The notes under the pieces were generated by a model. The model was not told the origin of the DNA. It did not search any database and saw only the letters and a list, made by a program, of their open reading frames with translations. This document shows, in pieces, positions 34,971-43,718 of a stretch of 64,000 nucleotides of DNA. Within the stretch, counting starts at the first letter, position 1. Every line of letters starts with the position of its first letter. Position numbers and translations under genes: made by a program. Source of the stretch: Hoeflea phototrophica DFL-43 (lineage in GTDB: Bacteria; Pseudomonadota; Alphaproteobacteria; Rhizobiales; Rhizobiaceae); assembly GCF_000154705.2 (NCBI RefSeq), contig NZ_CM002917.1:4404466-4468465 (forward strand), written 5' to 3'.

Positions 34971-36386
34971 GTGAACGATCTTATGCAAAACGGCGCCGCA
35001 GACAGTGGCGCGGGAGCGAAAAAGCGCGGTGTTTTCGGATGGATGATGTTCGACTGGGCGGCGCAGCCGTTCTTTACAGTCGTCACCACATTCATCTTCG
35101 GGCCCTATTTCATCAGTCGCATGGCAAGTGATGCAGCAACCGGTCAGGCCGCCTGGGGCTACGGGATTGCTGCCGGTGGCTTCCTGATTGCCATTCTGTC
35201 ACCGATCCTGGGCTCCATCGCCGATCAGACCGGACCGAGAAAACCATGGATAGCCTTTTTCGCTGCAATCAAGATTGCGGCACTGTGCGGACTTTGGTTT
35301 GCCGCTCCGGGTTCCAATCTCGTGCTTGTGGTGACCGTTTTCACACTTGCAGCGGTAGCCGCGGAATTCTCCATCGTGTTCAATGATTCAATGCTGTTGC
35401 GTATAGTGCCCAAGGCCGATATCGGCCGGGTTTCCAATCTGGCCTGGGGTCTCGGCTACCTTGGTGGCATGATCGTGCTGATTTTCATCATCGCGTTTCT
35501 CGCGGCCTCTCCGGAAACCGGCAGAACCCTGATCGGGCTGGAACCACTGTTCGGGCTGGACCCTCTTCAAGGCGAAGACGCACGAGCCTCCGGGCCAATT
35601 TCGGCCCTATGGTATGCCGTTTTCATCCTGCCAATGTTTCTGTTCACACCAGATGCCGGAGAACGCCGCGCCATGGGTGGAGCGGTGCGTGACGGATTGA
35701 AGGAGCTCAAGTCAACCCTTCGCGAGGTGCGCCAACGCGCCGGTATTTTCCGCTTTCTCATTGCCCGTATGATTTACCAGGACGGCGTAAACGCCTTGCT
35801 GGCGCTAGGCGGCGGTTTTGCAGCAGCAATGTTCGGCTGGTCAATCACGGAAATTGGCGTCTACGGAATAATGCTCAATGTTGTGGCGATCTTTTCATGC
35901 CTTTACGCAAGCCGCCTCGACACCCAGCTCGGATCGAAGCTTGTTGTAATGATCGCAATCATCATGCTGCTGGTCGCGACGATCGGCATTGTTTCCACAG
36001 GACCCGGCTACACATTCTTCGGAGCACTCGGCTTTGCCGGAACGGATACGGGTGGATTGTTCGGAACCCAGGCGGAAAAAGCCTACATCGCCTTTGGCCT
36101 GCTGATCGGAATCGCCTTCGGGCCGGTGCAAGCCTCTTCCCGCGCCTACATGGCACGCAGCGTCAGCAAGGATGAAGCGGGACGTTATTTCGGCATCTAC
36201 GCACTGGCGGGCCGGGCCACCAGTTTTCTTGCCCCCTTCATGGTAGCGAGTGTGACTGCCGCATCCGGGTCCCCGCGGCTTGGCATTGCGACCATCGCCA
36301 TTTTCTTTGCAGTTGGTCTTTATGTGCTCTGGACGACGCCATATCCTGCCGACAAGCCAGACGGCAAACCAGCGAACGTTCTTTGA
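34971..36386 (+). CDS. MFS transporter, UMF1 type
   Basis: Inner-membrane transporter of about 471 residues and about 12 helices. The RGVFGWMMFDWAAQPFFTVV opening and the cytosolic loop SIADQTGPRKPWI are characteristic of the UMF1 (Atg22-like) branch of the major facilitator superfamily; a second signature is the ALAGRATSFLAPF segment near the C-terminus. Substrate unknown; Atg22 exports amino acids from the vacuole. GTG 34971 has an AGGA site nine bases upstream; ATG 34983 is an alternative. Its close spacing after GDH suggests shared transcription and perhaps amino-acid export (inference). Confidence 0.85.
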   Translation: MNDLMQNGAADSGAGAKKRGVFGWMMFDWAAQPFFTVVTTFIFGPYFISRMASDAATGQAAWGYGIAAGGFLIAILSPILGSIADQTGPRKPWIAFFAAIKIAALCGLWFAAPGSNLVLVVTVFTLAAVAAEFSIVFNDSMLLRIVPKADIGRVSNLAWGLGYLGGMIVLIFIIAFLAASPETGRTLIGLEPLFGLDPLQGEDARASGPISALWYAVFILPMFLFTPDAGERRAMGGAVRDGLKELKSTLREVRQRAGIFRFLIARMIYQDGVNALLALGGGFAAAMFGWSITEIGVYGIMLNVVAIFSCLYASRLDTQLGSKLVVMIAIIMLLVATIGIVSTGPGYTFFGALGFAGTDTGGLFGTQAEKAYIAFGLLIGIAFGPVQASSRAYMARSVSKDEAGRYFGIYALAGRATSFLAPFMVASVTAASGSPRLGIATIAIFFAVGLYVLWTTPYPADKPDGKPANVL

Positions 36387-36392
36387 GAAAGA

Positions 36393-36420
36393 AGCCCGGC
36401 GGGAAAAGTCCGCCGGGCTC
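36393..36420. terminator. Shared hairpin between the MFS gene and purH
   Basis: AGCCCGGCGG (36393-36402) pairs with CCGCCGGGCT (36410-36419). It sits between two converging stop codons. The flanking T-runs are poor on both strands (TCTTTGAGAAAGAAG on one side), so its strength is uncertain. Confidence 0.55.
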
Positions 36421-36434
36421 ACATCTAGGACGCT

Positions 36435-38051
36435 TCAGTGCCGGAAATGGCGCATGCCGGTGAACACCATGGCCACGCCCGCTTCATCGGCAGCGTCGAT
36501 GACATCCTGATCGCGCATGGATCCGCCGGGCTGGATGACGGCAGTCGCGCCCGCCTCAATGGCGGAGAGAAGCCCATCGGCGAATGGGAAGAAGGCATCG
36601 GAGGCGACAACACTGCCCTTTGTCAGTGGTGTGTCGAGCCCCAGCACCTCGGCTGCGTCAACTGCCTTGCGAGCCGCGATCCGGGCTGAATCGACCCGGC
36701 TCATCTGCCCCGCACCAATGCCGACCGTTGCACCATTGAGCGCATAGACGATGGCATTGGATTTGACATGCTTGGCCACCCGGAAGGCAAAGGCCATATC
36801 GTCCAGTTCGCGTGCATCCGGTGCACGTTTGGTCACGATCTTGAAATCGTCAGCCGTCCGCGAGCCGTTGTCGCGGCTCTGCACCAGCAAACCGCCTGAG
36901 ACCGATTTGACCATTATGCCCGGTTGACGCGGATCGGCGAGGCCACCGGTGATCATCAAACGCAAGTTCTTCTTGGCCGACAGGATCTCACGTGCCTCTT
37001 CGCTCGCATCCGGCGCAATGATGACTTCGGTGAAGATCTTGACGATTTCGCTTGCTGTTTCTCCATCCAGAACCTGGTTGAAGGCGAGGATGCCGCCGAA
37101 AGCCGAAGTCTGGTCGCATGCCAGCGCCCGGCCATAGGCCTCCACCAGGCTTTCGCCGACAGCGACCCCGCAAGGATTGGCATGCTTGATGATGGCGCAG
37201 GCAGCACCCGCAGCTGGATCGAACTCGCTCACCAGTTCGAAGGCGGCATCGGTATCGTTGATGTTGTTGTAGGACAGTTGCTTGCCCTGCAACAATTGTG
37301 CACCAGCAACCCCGGGCCGGTTGTTGCCATTGGTGTAAAACGCTGCCTGCTGATGCGGGTTCTCGCCATAGCGCATGACCGCATGAAGCCGCCCGCCAAA
37401 GGCACGATGCCGCGGGGATTCGAGGTCGAGTTCGCCGGCAAACCATCCAGACACCGCCGCGTCATAGGCTGCCGTGCGGGCAAAGGCGAGTGCCGCAAGT
37501 TCCTTGCGAAGCGCAAGTGGAATGCAGCCGTCATTGGTCTTGAGAGCCTCAAGCACTCGTCCATAATCGTCCGGATCCGTCACCGCCGTCACATAGGCAT
37601 GGTTTTTCGCCGACGCCCGGATCATCGCCGGGCCGCCAATGTCGATGTTCTCGACTGTCGTGGCGGCATCCGCGCCGCGCGCCACCGTTTCCTCAAAGGG
37701 ATAGAGATTGATCGCTGCCAGATCGATCTCGGCAATCCCATGGCTTTGCATCGCCTGCTGATGCTCGGCATCATCACGTATGGCAAGCAATCCGCCATGC
37801 ACTCCAGGATGCAGGGTCTTGACCCGGCCATCCATGATTTCGGGGAAATCGGTCAGTTCAGACACATCACGGACAGCGAGCCCTTCCTTTTCCAGCGCCA
37901 GACGGGTCCCGCCCGTGGAGACAAGCTCAACGCCTGCATCCACCAGACCACGCGCAAATTCCACAAGCCCGCTCTTGTCGGAAACAGACAGCAATGCGCG
38001 GCGGATCCGCACCATATCGGGTGCGGGGTGATGCTTGGAAACAACGGCCAT
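36435..38051 (-). CDS. purH: Bifunctional AICAR transformylase / IMP cyclohydrolase
   Basis: Last two steps of purine synthesis in one protein of 538 residues. The N-terminal cyclohydrolase domain (about 1-200) has [15 protein letters not shown] near 19-33, [13 protein letters not shown] and [17 protein letters not shown] near 73-89. The transformylase domain has [16 protein letters not shown] near 264-279, [13 protein letters not shown] with the catalytic Lys-His near 287-299 and [11 protein letters not shown] near the end. ATG 38051 is standard. It is downstream of the heparinase-like gene but probably separated by the 38136 hairpin. Confidence 0.97.
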   Translation of the reverse strand: MAVVSKHHPAPDMVRIRRALLSVSDKSGLVEFARGLVDAGVELVSTGGTRLALEKEGLAVRDVSELTDFPEIMDGRVKTLHPGVHGGLLAIRDDAEHQQAMQSHGIAEIDLAAINLYPFEETVARGADAATTVENIDIGGPAMIRASAKNHAYVTAVTDPDDYGRVLEALKTNDGCIPLALRKELAALAFARTAAYDAAVSGWFAGELDLESPRHRAFGGRLHAVMRYGENPHQQAAFYTNGNNRPGVAGAQLLQGKQLSYNNINDTDAAFELVSEFDPAAGAACAIIKHANPCGVAVGESLVEAYGRALACDQTSAFGGILAFNQVLDGETASEIVKIFTEVIIAPDASEEAREILSAKKNLRLMITGGLADPRQPGIMVKSVSGGLLVQSRDNGSRTADDFKIVTKRAPDARELDDMAFAFRVAKHVKSNAIVYALNGATVGIGAGQMSRVDSARIAARKAVDAAEVLGLDTPLTKGSVVASDAFFPFADGLLSAIEAGATAVIQPGGSMRDQDVIDAADEAGVAMVFTGMRHFRH

Positions 38052-38135
38052 GGAAATCCCTCGTCAAAACCGCCGGCAGATGTCTTGGCCGGCCAGGCCA
38101 TGCGGTACCACAGGCGCGCGCGTGTTGGAATGTTC

Positions 38136-38159
38136 AAACCGGGCTTTTCCAGCCCGTTT
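38136..38159 (-). terminator. Possible terminator after the heparinase-like gene
   Basis: On the minus strand AAACGGGCT pairs with AGCCCGGTTT around GGAAA directly after the stop codon, followed by GAACATTCC. Stem good, T-run weak. Confidence 0.55.
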
Positions 38160-39922
38160 CAGCTGGCTGCACGCGGCAATGCAATGCGGACAAGTTTCCA
38201 GTCAATCTGAGAGGTTTCACCAACCTTGATTGTCAGGGTGATCTGTTTGCTTGCACGTGCACCGGCGAGATCGGCAAAGTGCACATCCTCCTCGATCACC
38301 GGTCTGAGATCGCGGGCCACGAAAGCCCAGGTCTCTCCATCCCCGGCAGTCAGATGCACAGCGCCGTCCTCGGACTGGGAAATCCGAATGGATGGATGAA
38401 CATGAAACCTGGCGACCGCAACCGTCTGGTTTTCCGGTTTTGGAGAGGCCTCATCAAGACCGAGAATCTGATCCCGGCCCTGGACTTCATGGCCAGACGC
38501 CAGAAGCCGGACCTTGCGGCGGTGCAGCAGCTTCAGATTTCCGGCGTAACCATTGTGGGTCGCGCTGAAACCGACTTGCTTGCCACTCTCGTCAAGTGAT
38601 TCGACGCTCACCTTGTGCAGTCCGCCCGTGACGATCGGCCCCAGGAAATCCGACTGCGAAAAGCGCAGCGATGAGCTGTCATTGAGCGTAACGGTGCTGT
38701 GTGCGGCTGTCATCCGGGCAAAACCGACATAGTCTGATTCTGCATAAACAGGTGCACCCGCATTGACGATATATCTGTTGGACCCCGAGGAAAGCTCGAA
38801 GGACAAACATCCTGCATGGGCGGCTTGGGACGCAACACTGCGTGGCGGCACACCGGTGTCGGCAATCAAAACCACATTACCGATCGCAAGCCGTTGATAG
38901 TTTCCGTGCGGCATTTCACGAAAAGGCGCTCCTGAGGTCTCATCATAGCGCAGCACCGCAAGCAGACGGTCTGCAGAAACCGCCGAAGCGCCATTGAACA
39001 GAGCCAGCTCACCATCACTGTGACGGAAAAACCGCAAACCGCCAAACAGCCTGTCCATACCCGCTGCCATATTGTGCGGCGGAGACTGTCCAACATTCAC
39101 ATAGGTCTGTCTGAGCGGCAGCAGATCCATCAAAAGCTCGATCAGAACCATCGGATTGCGGGAGACATGGCAACCATCAGGAAGCACCTGGCTCTGAAAC
39201 TCATGATCAAGGTTGCGCGCAGCCGCGCGAATGGTTCCGTTGCTTGCCGGCAGGCAAAGGCTCGCCATGGCCAGCGCAATTCTGGCCTTGAACCGGGTTA
39301 CGCCTGTTGGCAGGCTTGCCGAAACAAGCCGGAGATAGCGCGTCTGCTGCGCAATGCTTTTGAGAAACCGCCGGTAAAACCCATGATCTGCACCGCGCAG
39401 CACGATTGGCGAGTGGGAAAACCACGCAATCAGTCTTGCAGCGACGACATCAGGCTCATGCGGCAGCCCGCCAAACCGGCGGCCTTCAACAGTAATCCAG
39501 TCATCAACCAGCGCCCGGGCATTCGCAAAAGCCAGCTCATGGTCTGCCGCACGCATGTGTCTGAGCCAGCCAAACCCATGCAGACTGCGCAGGAATGCCT
39601 CATCGGGCATGTCCATGTGAAACGGACTCTGGCCGTTGGTGTCGATCATACGGCCGGCAAGGGCAAAGCGTCCGGCATAGATTTCCGAGGCGATATGAGC
39701 ATCGGCGATACGCAGATCGATCGGTGCAACCACCAGGCGGTCTGGTGTTGACCCGGCAAAACGCATGGCGCTGATTCGCCCCAGAGCCGCCCGGCGCGTA
39801 AGCCGGCGCCAGATCTCTGCGACGTAGAGCGATGCTGAGCGCTGCGAATCAAGGATTGAGATTGCCAAGCGGGAATTCCTGAAAAACGGTCCCGGCCCTC
39901 CACCGGACCCGAATCGTAGCAT
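38159..39922 (-). CDS. Heparinase II/III-family protein
   Basis: Protein of 587 residues. The N-terminal all-helical alpha/alpha toroid-like half (about 60-330; HGFGWLRHMRAADHELAFANARALVDDWI) leads into a beta-rich heparinase II/III domain (about 340-560) with YQRLAIGNVVLIADTG, HAGCLSFELSSGSNRYIVNAG and a late RFHVHPSIRISQS. Members include polysaccharide lyases, but no signal peptide is evident here, which is unusual for an extracellular lyase; the stable place of this gene between rsmB and purH in Rhizobiales suggests a conserved cytosolic or envelope role. Substrate unknown. Confidence 0.88.
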   Translation of the reverse strand: MLRFGSGGGPGPFFRNSRLAISILDSQRSASLYVAEIWRRLTRRAALGRISAMRFAGSTPDRLVVAPIDLRIADAHIASEIYAGRFALAGRMIDTNGQSPFHMDMPDEAFLRSLHGFGWLRHMRAADHELAFANARALVDDWITVEGRRFGGLPHEPDVVAARLIAWFSHSPIVLRGADHGFYRRFLKSIAQQTRYLRLVSASLPTGVTRFKARIALAMASLCLPASNGTIRAAARNLDHEFQSQVLPDGCHVSRNPMVLIELLMDLLPLRQTYVNVGQSPPHNMAAGMDRLFGGLRFFRHSDGELALFNGASAVSADRLLAVLRYDETSGAPFREMPHGNYQRLAIGNVVLIADTGVPPRSVASQAAHAGCLSFELSSGSNRYIVNAGAPVYAESDYVGFARMTAAHSTVTLNDSSSLRFSQSDFLGPIVTGGLHKVSVESLDESGKQVGFSATHNGYAGNLKLLHRRKVRLLASGHEVQGRDQILGLDEASPKPENQTVAVARFHVHPSIRISQSEDGAVHLTAGDGETWAFVARDLRPVIEEDVHFADLAGARASKQITLTIKVGETSQIDWKLVRIALPRAAS

Positions 39923-40009
39923 AACGGCTTATTTTATCATATGCGCACTCAACCTGCAGCGGCAGAGCCACAGTTGGGCGACCCCGGTGTTTTTAGGGGT
40001 ACGGAATGC

Positions 40010-41350
40010 TTACTCTTGCGTCAACACCACCGCGTAGAAACCATCGAGTCCCGCTTGGGCAGGATCATCATCGCTCAGCATCGCCGGGTGAGTCCGGACT
40101 TCCCCCAGTTCGGTGATTGCCGCCTCCATTCCGGGCCAACGCGAAGCATCAACCGGTTTGATCCGCCAGCTTGGATGATCGGCAAGAAAGCCCTGCACCA
40201 TCAGCTCACCCTCCTCGGGATCAAGCGAGCAGTTGGAAAACACCAGTTCGCCCTTCGGACGAACCAGTCCTGCCGCGTGATCAAGCAAAGCCCGCTGCAC
40301 TTGCGTCAATCGCGTGATGTCCTCCGGTCCCTTGGTGTAAGGAATGTCCGGATGCCGTCGCACGGTCCCGGTTGAAGAGCAGGGAGCATCGACCAGCACG
40401 CCGTCAAATCCTTCCGGTGCCTTGAAATCCTGTGCCCGGGAAAGATGCGTGGAGACTTCCAGTCCGAGCCGGGAAAGATTGCCCTTGAGCCGCTCCAGCC
40501 GGTTGGCGGACTGATCGCAGGCCGTAACGCGAGCTCCTGCAAGAGCCAATTGGGCGGTCTTGCCGCCGGGAGCGGCACAAAGATCCGCGACTTCCAAACC
40601 GTCGAGCCTCGAAAACATCTGCGCCGGGATGCTTGCAGCGGCATCCTGAACCCACCAGTCACCGCCATCATAGCCTTCAAGATCGGTGACAGGGCCGGCG
40701 GGCCTTGCGATCCGAACGCTGCCGGTCGGCAAAACGGTTCCGCCAAGCCGCTCGGCCCAGCCTGCCGGATCGGTTTTAACCGTCAAGTCGATTGCCGGCG
40801 GAACCGAAAGCATGGAGAGGATCGAATCCGCTTCCTGGGAATAAGCGTTTTGAATCCGGCTTACGAACCAGTCCGGAAAAGGAGGAACCGTCGCGGTGAG
40901 CTCAGAAAGCCGGCTTTCCTTTTCCCGGCCCATGCGCCGCAACAACGCATTGACCAGACCGGCGAAGCGGCGGTTGCGTGGATCTCCATTGGCCTGGCTG
41001 ACCGCGAGGTCAACGGCGGCACGATCAGGAACATCAAGAAACAGGATCTGTGCCGCTCCGACTCTGAGAAGCTGGCGCAGTGCCTTGGCACCTTCAGGCA
41101 GGGGAGAGGTTACAAGCTCGTCAATATAGGCGTCGATTACCCGCAAATGCCGCAGGGCCGACAGCAGGATGGCCCGCACCAGCAGCCGGTCTTGCGGACC
41201 AAGGCCGGTAAAGGCTGGATTGCCACCCGCAGGATCAAGAAGGCCGTCAAGCGAGGCGCGGCTTTCGGTGACCGCAGCCAGAAGCCGGGTCGCTGCCTGC
41301 CGGGCGGCAAGACCGGGCTTCAGATCGACCGGATCGTATCGGCTGGGCAT
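40010..41350 (-). CDS. rsmB: 16S rRNA (cytosine-967-C5)-methyltransferase RsmB
   Basis: RNA m5C methyltransferase of the RsmB/Fmu family, 446 residues. An N-terminal NusB-like helical domain (about 15-150) precedes the Rossmann SAM domain with VADLCAAPGGKTAQLA near 249-264, the LVDAPCSSTGTVRRHPD loop (motif IV Cys) and SNCSLDPEEGE (motif VI catalytic Cys). The C-terminus MLSDDDPAQAGLDGFYAVVL closes the usual fold. ATG 41350 is used rather than 41401, because the first 17 residues of the longer form are Arg/Lys-rich and not conserved. It is 41 bases after htpX. Confidence 0.95.
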   Translation of the reverse strand: MPSRYDPVDLKPGLAARQAATRLLAAVTESRASLDGLLDPAGGNPAFTGLGPQDRLLVRAILLSALRHLRVIDAYIDELVTSPLPEGAKALRQLLRVGAAQILFLDVPDRAAVDLAVSQANGDPRNRRFAGLVNALLRRMGREKESRLSELTATVPPFPDWFVSRIQNAYSQEADSILSMLSVPPAIDLTVKTDPAGWAERLGGTVLPTGSVRIARPAGPVTDLEGYDGGDWWVQDAAASIPAQMFSRLDGLEVADLCAAPGGKTAQLALAGARVTACDQSANRLERLKGNLSRLGLEVSTHLSRAQDFKAPEGFDGVLVDAPCSSTGTVRRHPDIPYTKGPEDITRLTQVQRALLDHAAGLVRPKGELVFSNCSLDPEEGELMVQGFLADHPSWRIKPVDASRWPGMEAAITELGEVRTHPAMLSDDDPAQAGLDGFYAVVLTQE

Positions 41351-41391
41351 CTTTTGAGGTCTCTTGCGATCTCTCTCCGGCCGTGCGCCGG

Positions 41392-42348
41392 TCAAGACCA
41401 CGGCCCCTTGCGGGTCGATCCGTCACGACCCCAGGGACCCGTACGGGGCACCGATGTGGAGGTCGGGCGAGCCGGCCGGTCACTGGGCCGGTGGGCTGAC
41501 GGGGCCGCCATCTCACCTGCCATCGATTCCAGTGCGGCGATACGGTTTTCCGTTGCCGGGTGGGTGGAGAAAAGACTGTCCATACGTTGACCATTGAGAG
41601 GATTGATAATGAACATGTGCGCCGTCGCCGGGTTGCGTTCGGCGTCCTCATTGACAATCCGGCCCGCGCCTGCCGAGATCTTCCGCAGCGCCGAGGCCAG
41701 CCACAGGGGATTGCCGCAGATTTCCGCGCCGCGCCGGTCCGCGGCATATTCCCGGGTCCGGCTGATGGTCATCTGCACCAGCATCGCGGCAAACGGGGCA
41801 ACGATCATCGCCACCAGAACGCCGATGAAACCGAGCGGATTGCTGTTGCGGTTGCCGCCAAAAAACAGCGCGAAATTGCCCAGCATCGAGATCGCGCCGG
41901 CCAAGGTCGCCGTGATGGTCATTGTCAGCGTATCGCGGTGTTGCACATGGGCGAGCTCATGCGCCATCACCGCAGCGATTTCTTCCTCGGTCAGGCTTTC
42001 AAGCAAACCCGTTGACGCAGCCACCGCGGCATTGTCCGGATTCCGGCCGGTGGCAAAGGCATTGGGTTGGGCATTCTTGATCACATAGACGCGCGGCATC
42101 GGCAGACCGGCATTTTGCGCCAGGTCGGAAACCATCTGGTAGAATTCCGGTGCGGTTTTGGCATCCACCTCGAGAGCATTGTGCATCCTGAGCACCATCT
42201 TGTCCGAGTTCCAGTAGGAAAACAGGTTCATGCCGGCTGCGATCACCAGGGCAATCATCATCCCCCCGGTTCCGCCAATCAGAAATCCAACGCCCATGAA
42301 CAGCGCCGTCATCAGCGCCAGAAGCATGGCTGTACGAATGAGATTCAT
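41392..42348 (-). CDS. htpX: Zinc metalloprotease HtpX
   Basis: Inner-membrane protease that degrades misfolded membrane proteins. 318 residues, family length somewhat extended at the C-terminus by a Ser/Arg/Pro-rich tail. Two N-terminal helices (about 3-50), the zinc motif [13 protein letters not shown] near 128-140, then two further hydrophobic helices and the third ligand region [17 protein letters not shown] near 198-214. Often stress induced. It heads the htpX-rsmB direction and is divergent from the DUF1674 gene. Confidence 0.95.
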   Translation of the reverse strand: MNLIRTAMLLALMTALFMGVGFLIGGTGGMMIALVIAAGMNLFSYWNSDKMVLRMHNALEVDAKTAPEFYQMVSDLAQNAGLPMPRVYVIKNAQPNAFATGRNPDNAAVAASTGLLESLTEEEIAAVMAHELAHVQHRDTLTMTITATLAGAISMLGNFALFFGGNRNSNPLGFIGVLVAMIVAPFAAMLVQMTISRTREYAADRRGAEICGNPLWLASALRKISAGAGRIVNEDAERNPATAHMFIINPLNGQRMDSLFSTHPATENRIAALESMAGEMAAPSAHRPSDRPARPTSTSVPRTGPWGRDGSTRKGPWS

Positions 42349-42502
42349 GCGCTATGTCCTTTCTGGCGGCCTGGATTGCATCGAGGTTTGTTTTCTCCGC
42401 GTCCGGTCAGAATGTCCCGCCGGATTTGGATTTCGCCGCTTGTCGCTCTAAAGATGGGGAGTTTCAAGCCATTGTTCAATAAAACGCCGTTCAGCCGGAC
42501 CC

Positions 42503-42742
42503 ATGCCGATGACCCAAGATGACCAGCAGCCCAAACAATCCGAAACAGACGCAGTCGAAACGGATACACCCAAACGGGAGTTGAGCCCGGCTGCCAAACG
42601 CGCACTCGCTGAAGCAGACGAGCGACGCAAGGCGCGCGACACAGCTAAAATTTCGACTGAAAAGGAAATCGGTGGCCGTGGAGGCGCTGATCCGGCGCGT
42701 TTTGGCGACTGGGAGATCGACGGCCGGGCCATCGATTTCTGA
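42503..42742 (+). CDS. DUF1674 protein, succinate dehydrogenase assembly factor 4-like
   Basis: Small soluble protein of 79 residues. The C-terminal GGRGGADPARFGDWEIDGRAIDF block (about 57-79) is the DUF1674 signature shared with mitochondrial SDHAF4, which protects flavinylated SDHA before complex II assembly. The N-terminal half is charged and probably disordered, with TPKRELSPAAKRALAEADERR. ATG 42503 or 42509 both fit; there is no strong ribosome site. Function is transferred from the eukaryotic homologue. It is divergent from htpX. Confidence 0.88.
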   Translation: MPMTQDDQQPKQSETDAVETDTPKRELSPAAKRALAEADERRKARDTAKISTEKEIGGRGGADPARFGDWEIDGRAIDF

Positions 42743-42792
42743 AAACCGCACACTGTTGATCCTCGATTGACAAAGGAATATATTCCTTTTTC

Positions 42793-43281
42793 ATGAATGT
42801 GCGACTCGCTTACCAAATGGTAACAACACTGGTTTTCGTTACCATTCTGGCAACGGAACTATTCACCAATGCACCTGCATTTGCGGCCGAGAGTGCCTGG
42901 CGCACTGTTGCCGGGCCGGTCCTGGCCCGCATCGTGAGGGTGATTGACGGCGACACGTTGCTGGTCGACGCCCATCCATGGCCAGGCCACGCAGTTCGTG
43001 TTTCGGTCCGGTTGCGTGGCATCGACACTCCGGAGCGCCGCTCTAAATGTTCGCGCGAGCGATTGGCGGCAGACAGCGCTCGAAGTGAACTCGAGCGGCT
43101 TGTCGCGGGATATTCGACCGTCGAATTGAGCAATGTATCGGGGGGAAAATACTACGGGCGGGTCCTTGCCGATCTCAAGGCAGGCAAGCGCGATGTAGCC
43201 GCCGCCATGCTCGAAAGCGGATTGGCAACACCCTATGAGGGCGGCAAGCGCACAAAATCCAAGGCACCGTGCAATTCATGA
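42793..43281 (+). CDS. Secreted thermonuclease (SNase-like) family protein
   Basis: Staphylococcal-nuclease-like protein of 162 residues with a signal peptide (1 to about 31, ending APAFAAES). The OB-fold has RIVRVIDGDTLLVDA near 46-60 (Ca-binding Asp), VRLRGIDTPERRSKC near 72-86 with the conserved Arg and Glu, and YGRVLADLKAGKRDVAAAMLESGLA near 116-140. The short C-terminus is Lys-rich. It probably cleaves nucleic acids in the periplasm or outside. Start ATG 42793; it begins 50 bases after the DUF1674 gene. Confidence 0.9.
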   Translation: MNVRLAYQMVTTLVFVTILATELFTNAPAFAAESAWRTVAGPVLARIVRVIDGDTLLVDAHPWPGHAVRVSVRLRGIDTPERRSKCSRERLAADSARSELERLVAGYSTVELSNVSGGKYYGRVLADLKAGKRDVAAAMLESGLATPYEGGKRTKSKAPCNS

Positions 43282-43326
43282 AACAGAAAAATCGCCGCGC
43301 GGGAGCGTGAAGAACCGCCATCACAA

Positions 43327-43356
43327 TCAAAAAGGCCACCCTTTCGGGGTGGCCTT
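43327..43356 (-). terminator. Rho-independent terminator of the small unit
   Basis: AAGGCCACCC (43332-43341) pairs with GGGTGGCCTT (43347-43356) around a five-base loop; the minus strand then runs CCTTTTTGATTG. The plus strand lacks a T-run after the stem, so the direction is minus. Confidence 0.85.
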
Positions 43357-43432
43357 CGTGAATTCCAGCACCGGTTGGACGCCTGCCAGATCACTTCGCG
43401 AGCGATCAGGACTTGCCAGTATCACCGGCTCT

Positions 43433-43498
43433 TCAGAGGCTGCTCCGAAGACCGGCAATCCGAATCGTACGAACCGGCTTTTGGGAATCACTCGACAT
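43433..43498 (-). CDS. Putative 21-residue small protein or leader peptide
   Basis: Minus-strand ATG at 43498 reads MSSDSQKPVRTIRIAGLRSS and a final Leu before TGA. It is preceded by GAAAGGAGGTGATCC, complementary to essentially the whole 3' tail of 16S rRNA, with the AGGAGG seven bases before the ATG. About 75 bases further is a strong terminator. The peptide is basic (four Arg, one Lys) and has no membrane segment. A second overlapping frame (GTG 43487 onward) stays open into the terminator but is poorly spaced from the ribosome site. Either a true small protein or a translated segment of a small RNA. Confidence 0.5.
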   Translation of the reverse strand: MSSDSQKPVRTIRIAGLRSSL

Positions 43499-43640
43499 CG
43501 GATCACCTCCTTTCAATTGTTAAAGACACTGACAATGTGGGGCAAACAACGCCTCTTGCCAAGCACCTGGATCAAATAAATCACACCCGCCAAATGCACG
43601 CCTTTCCGGGCTGCGCGGGCTCTATCCATCAACCCGGCAT

Positions 43641-43671
43641 CAAAAACCCGCCCCGAAACATTCGGAGCGGG
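43641..43671 (-). terminator. Rho-independent terminator after acs
   Basis: On the minus strand CCCGCTCCGAA pairs with TTCGGGGCGGG (one mismatch) and is followed by TTTTTGATG. It lies about 50 bases after the acs stop. Confidence 0.88.
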
Positions 43672-43718
43672 CCTGTCTCTTGATACCGCTGTCTTTGCAG
43701 AACATCGGGCCGGCTTGA

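Larger units (their letters stand above)
43282..43718. other. Gap holding the acs terminator and a minus-strand small transcription unit
   Basis: Between the nuclease and acs there is no long gene. The gap contains the acs terminator (43641-43671) and then, further along the minus strand, a strong ribosome site, a 21-codon ORF (43433-43498) and a separate terminator (43327-43356). The three are listed individually. Confidence 0.7.

Noticed and set aside
36924..38210. 428-codon plus-strand frame opposite purH
   Set aside because: Antisense shadow of a clear purH; low-complexity His/Arg-rich translation.
43499..43513. GGATCACCTCCTTTC on the plus strand as a 16S rRNA 3'-end fragment
   Set aside because: Only the terminal tail matches and no other rRNA helix is present; it is better explained as a very strong ribosome site read on the minus strand.
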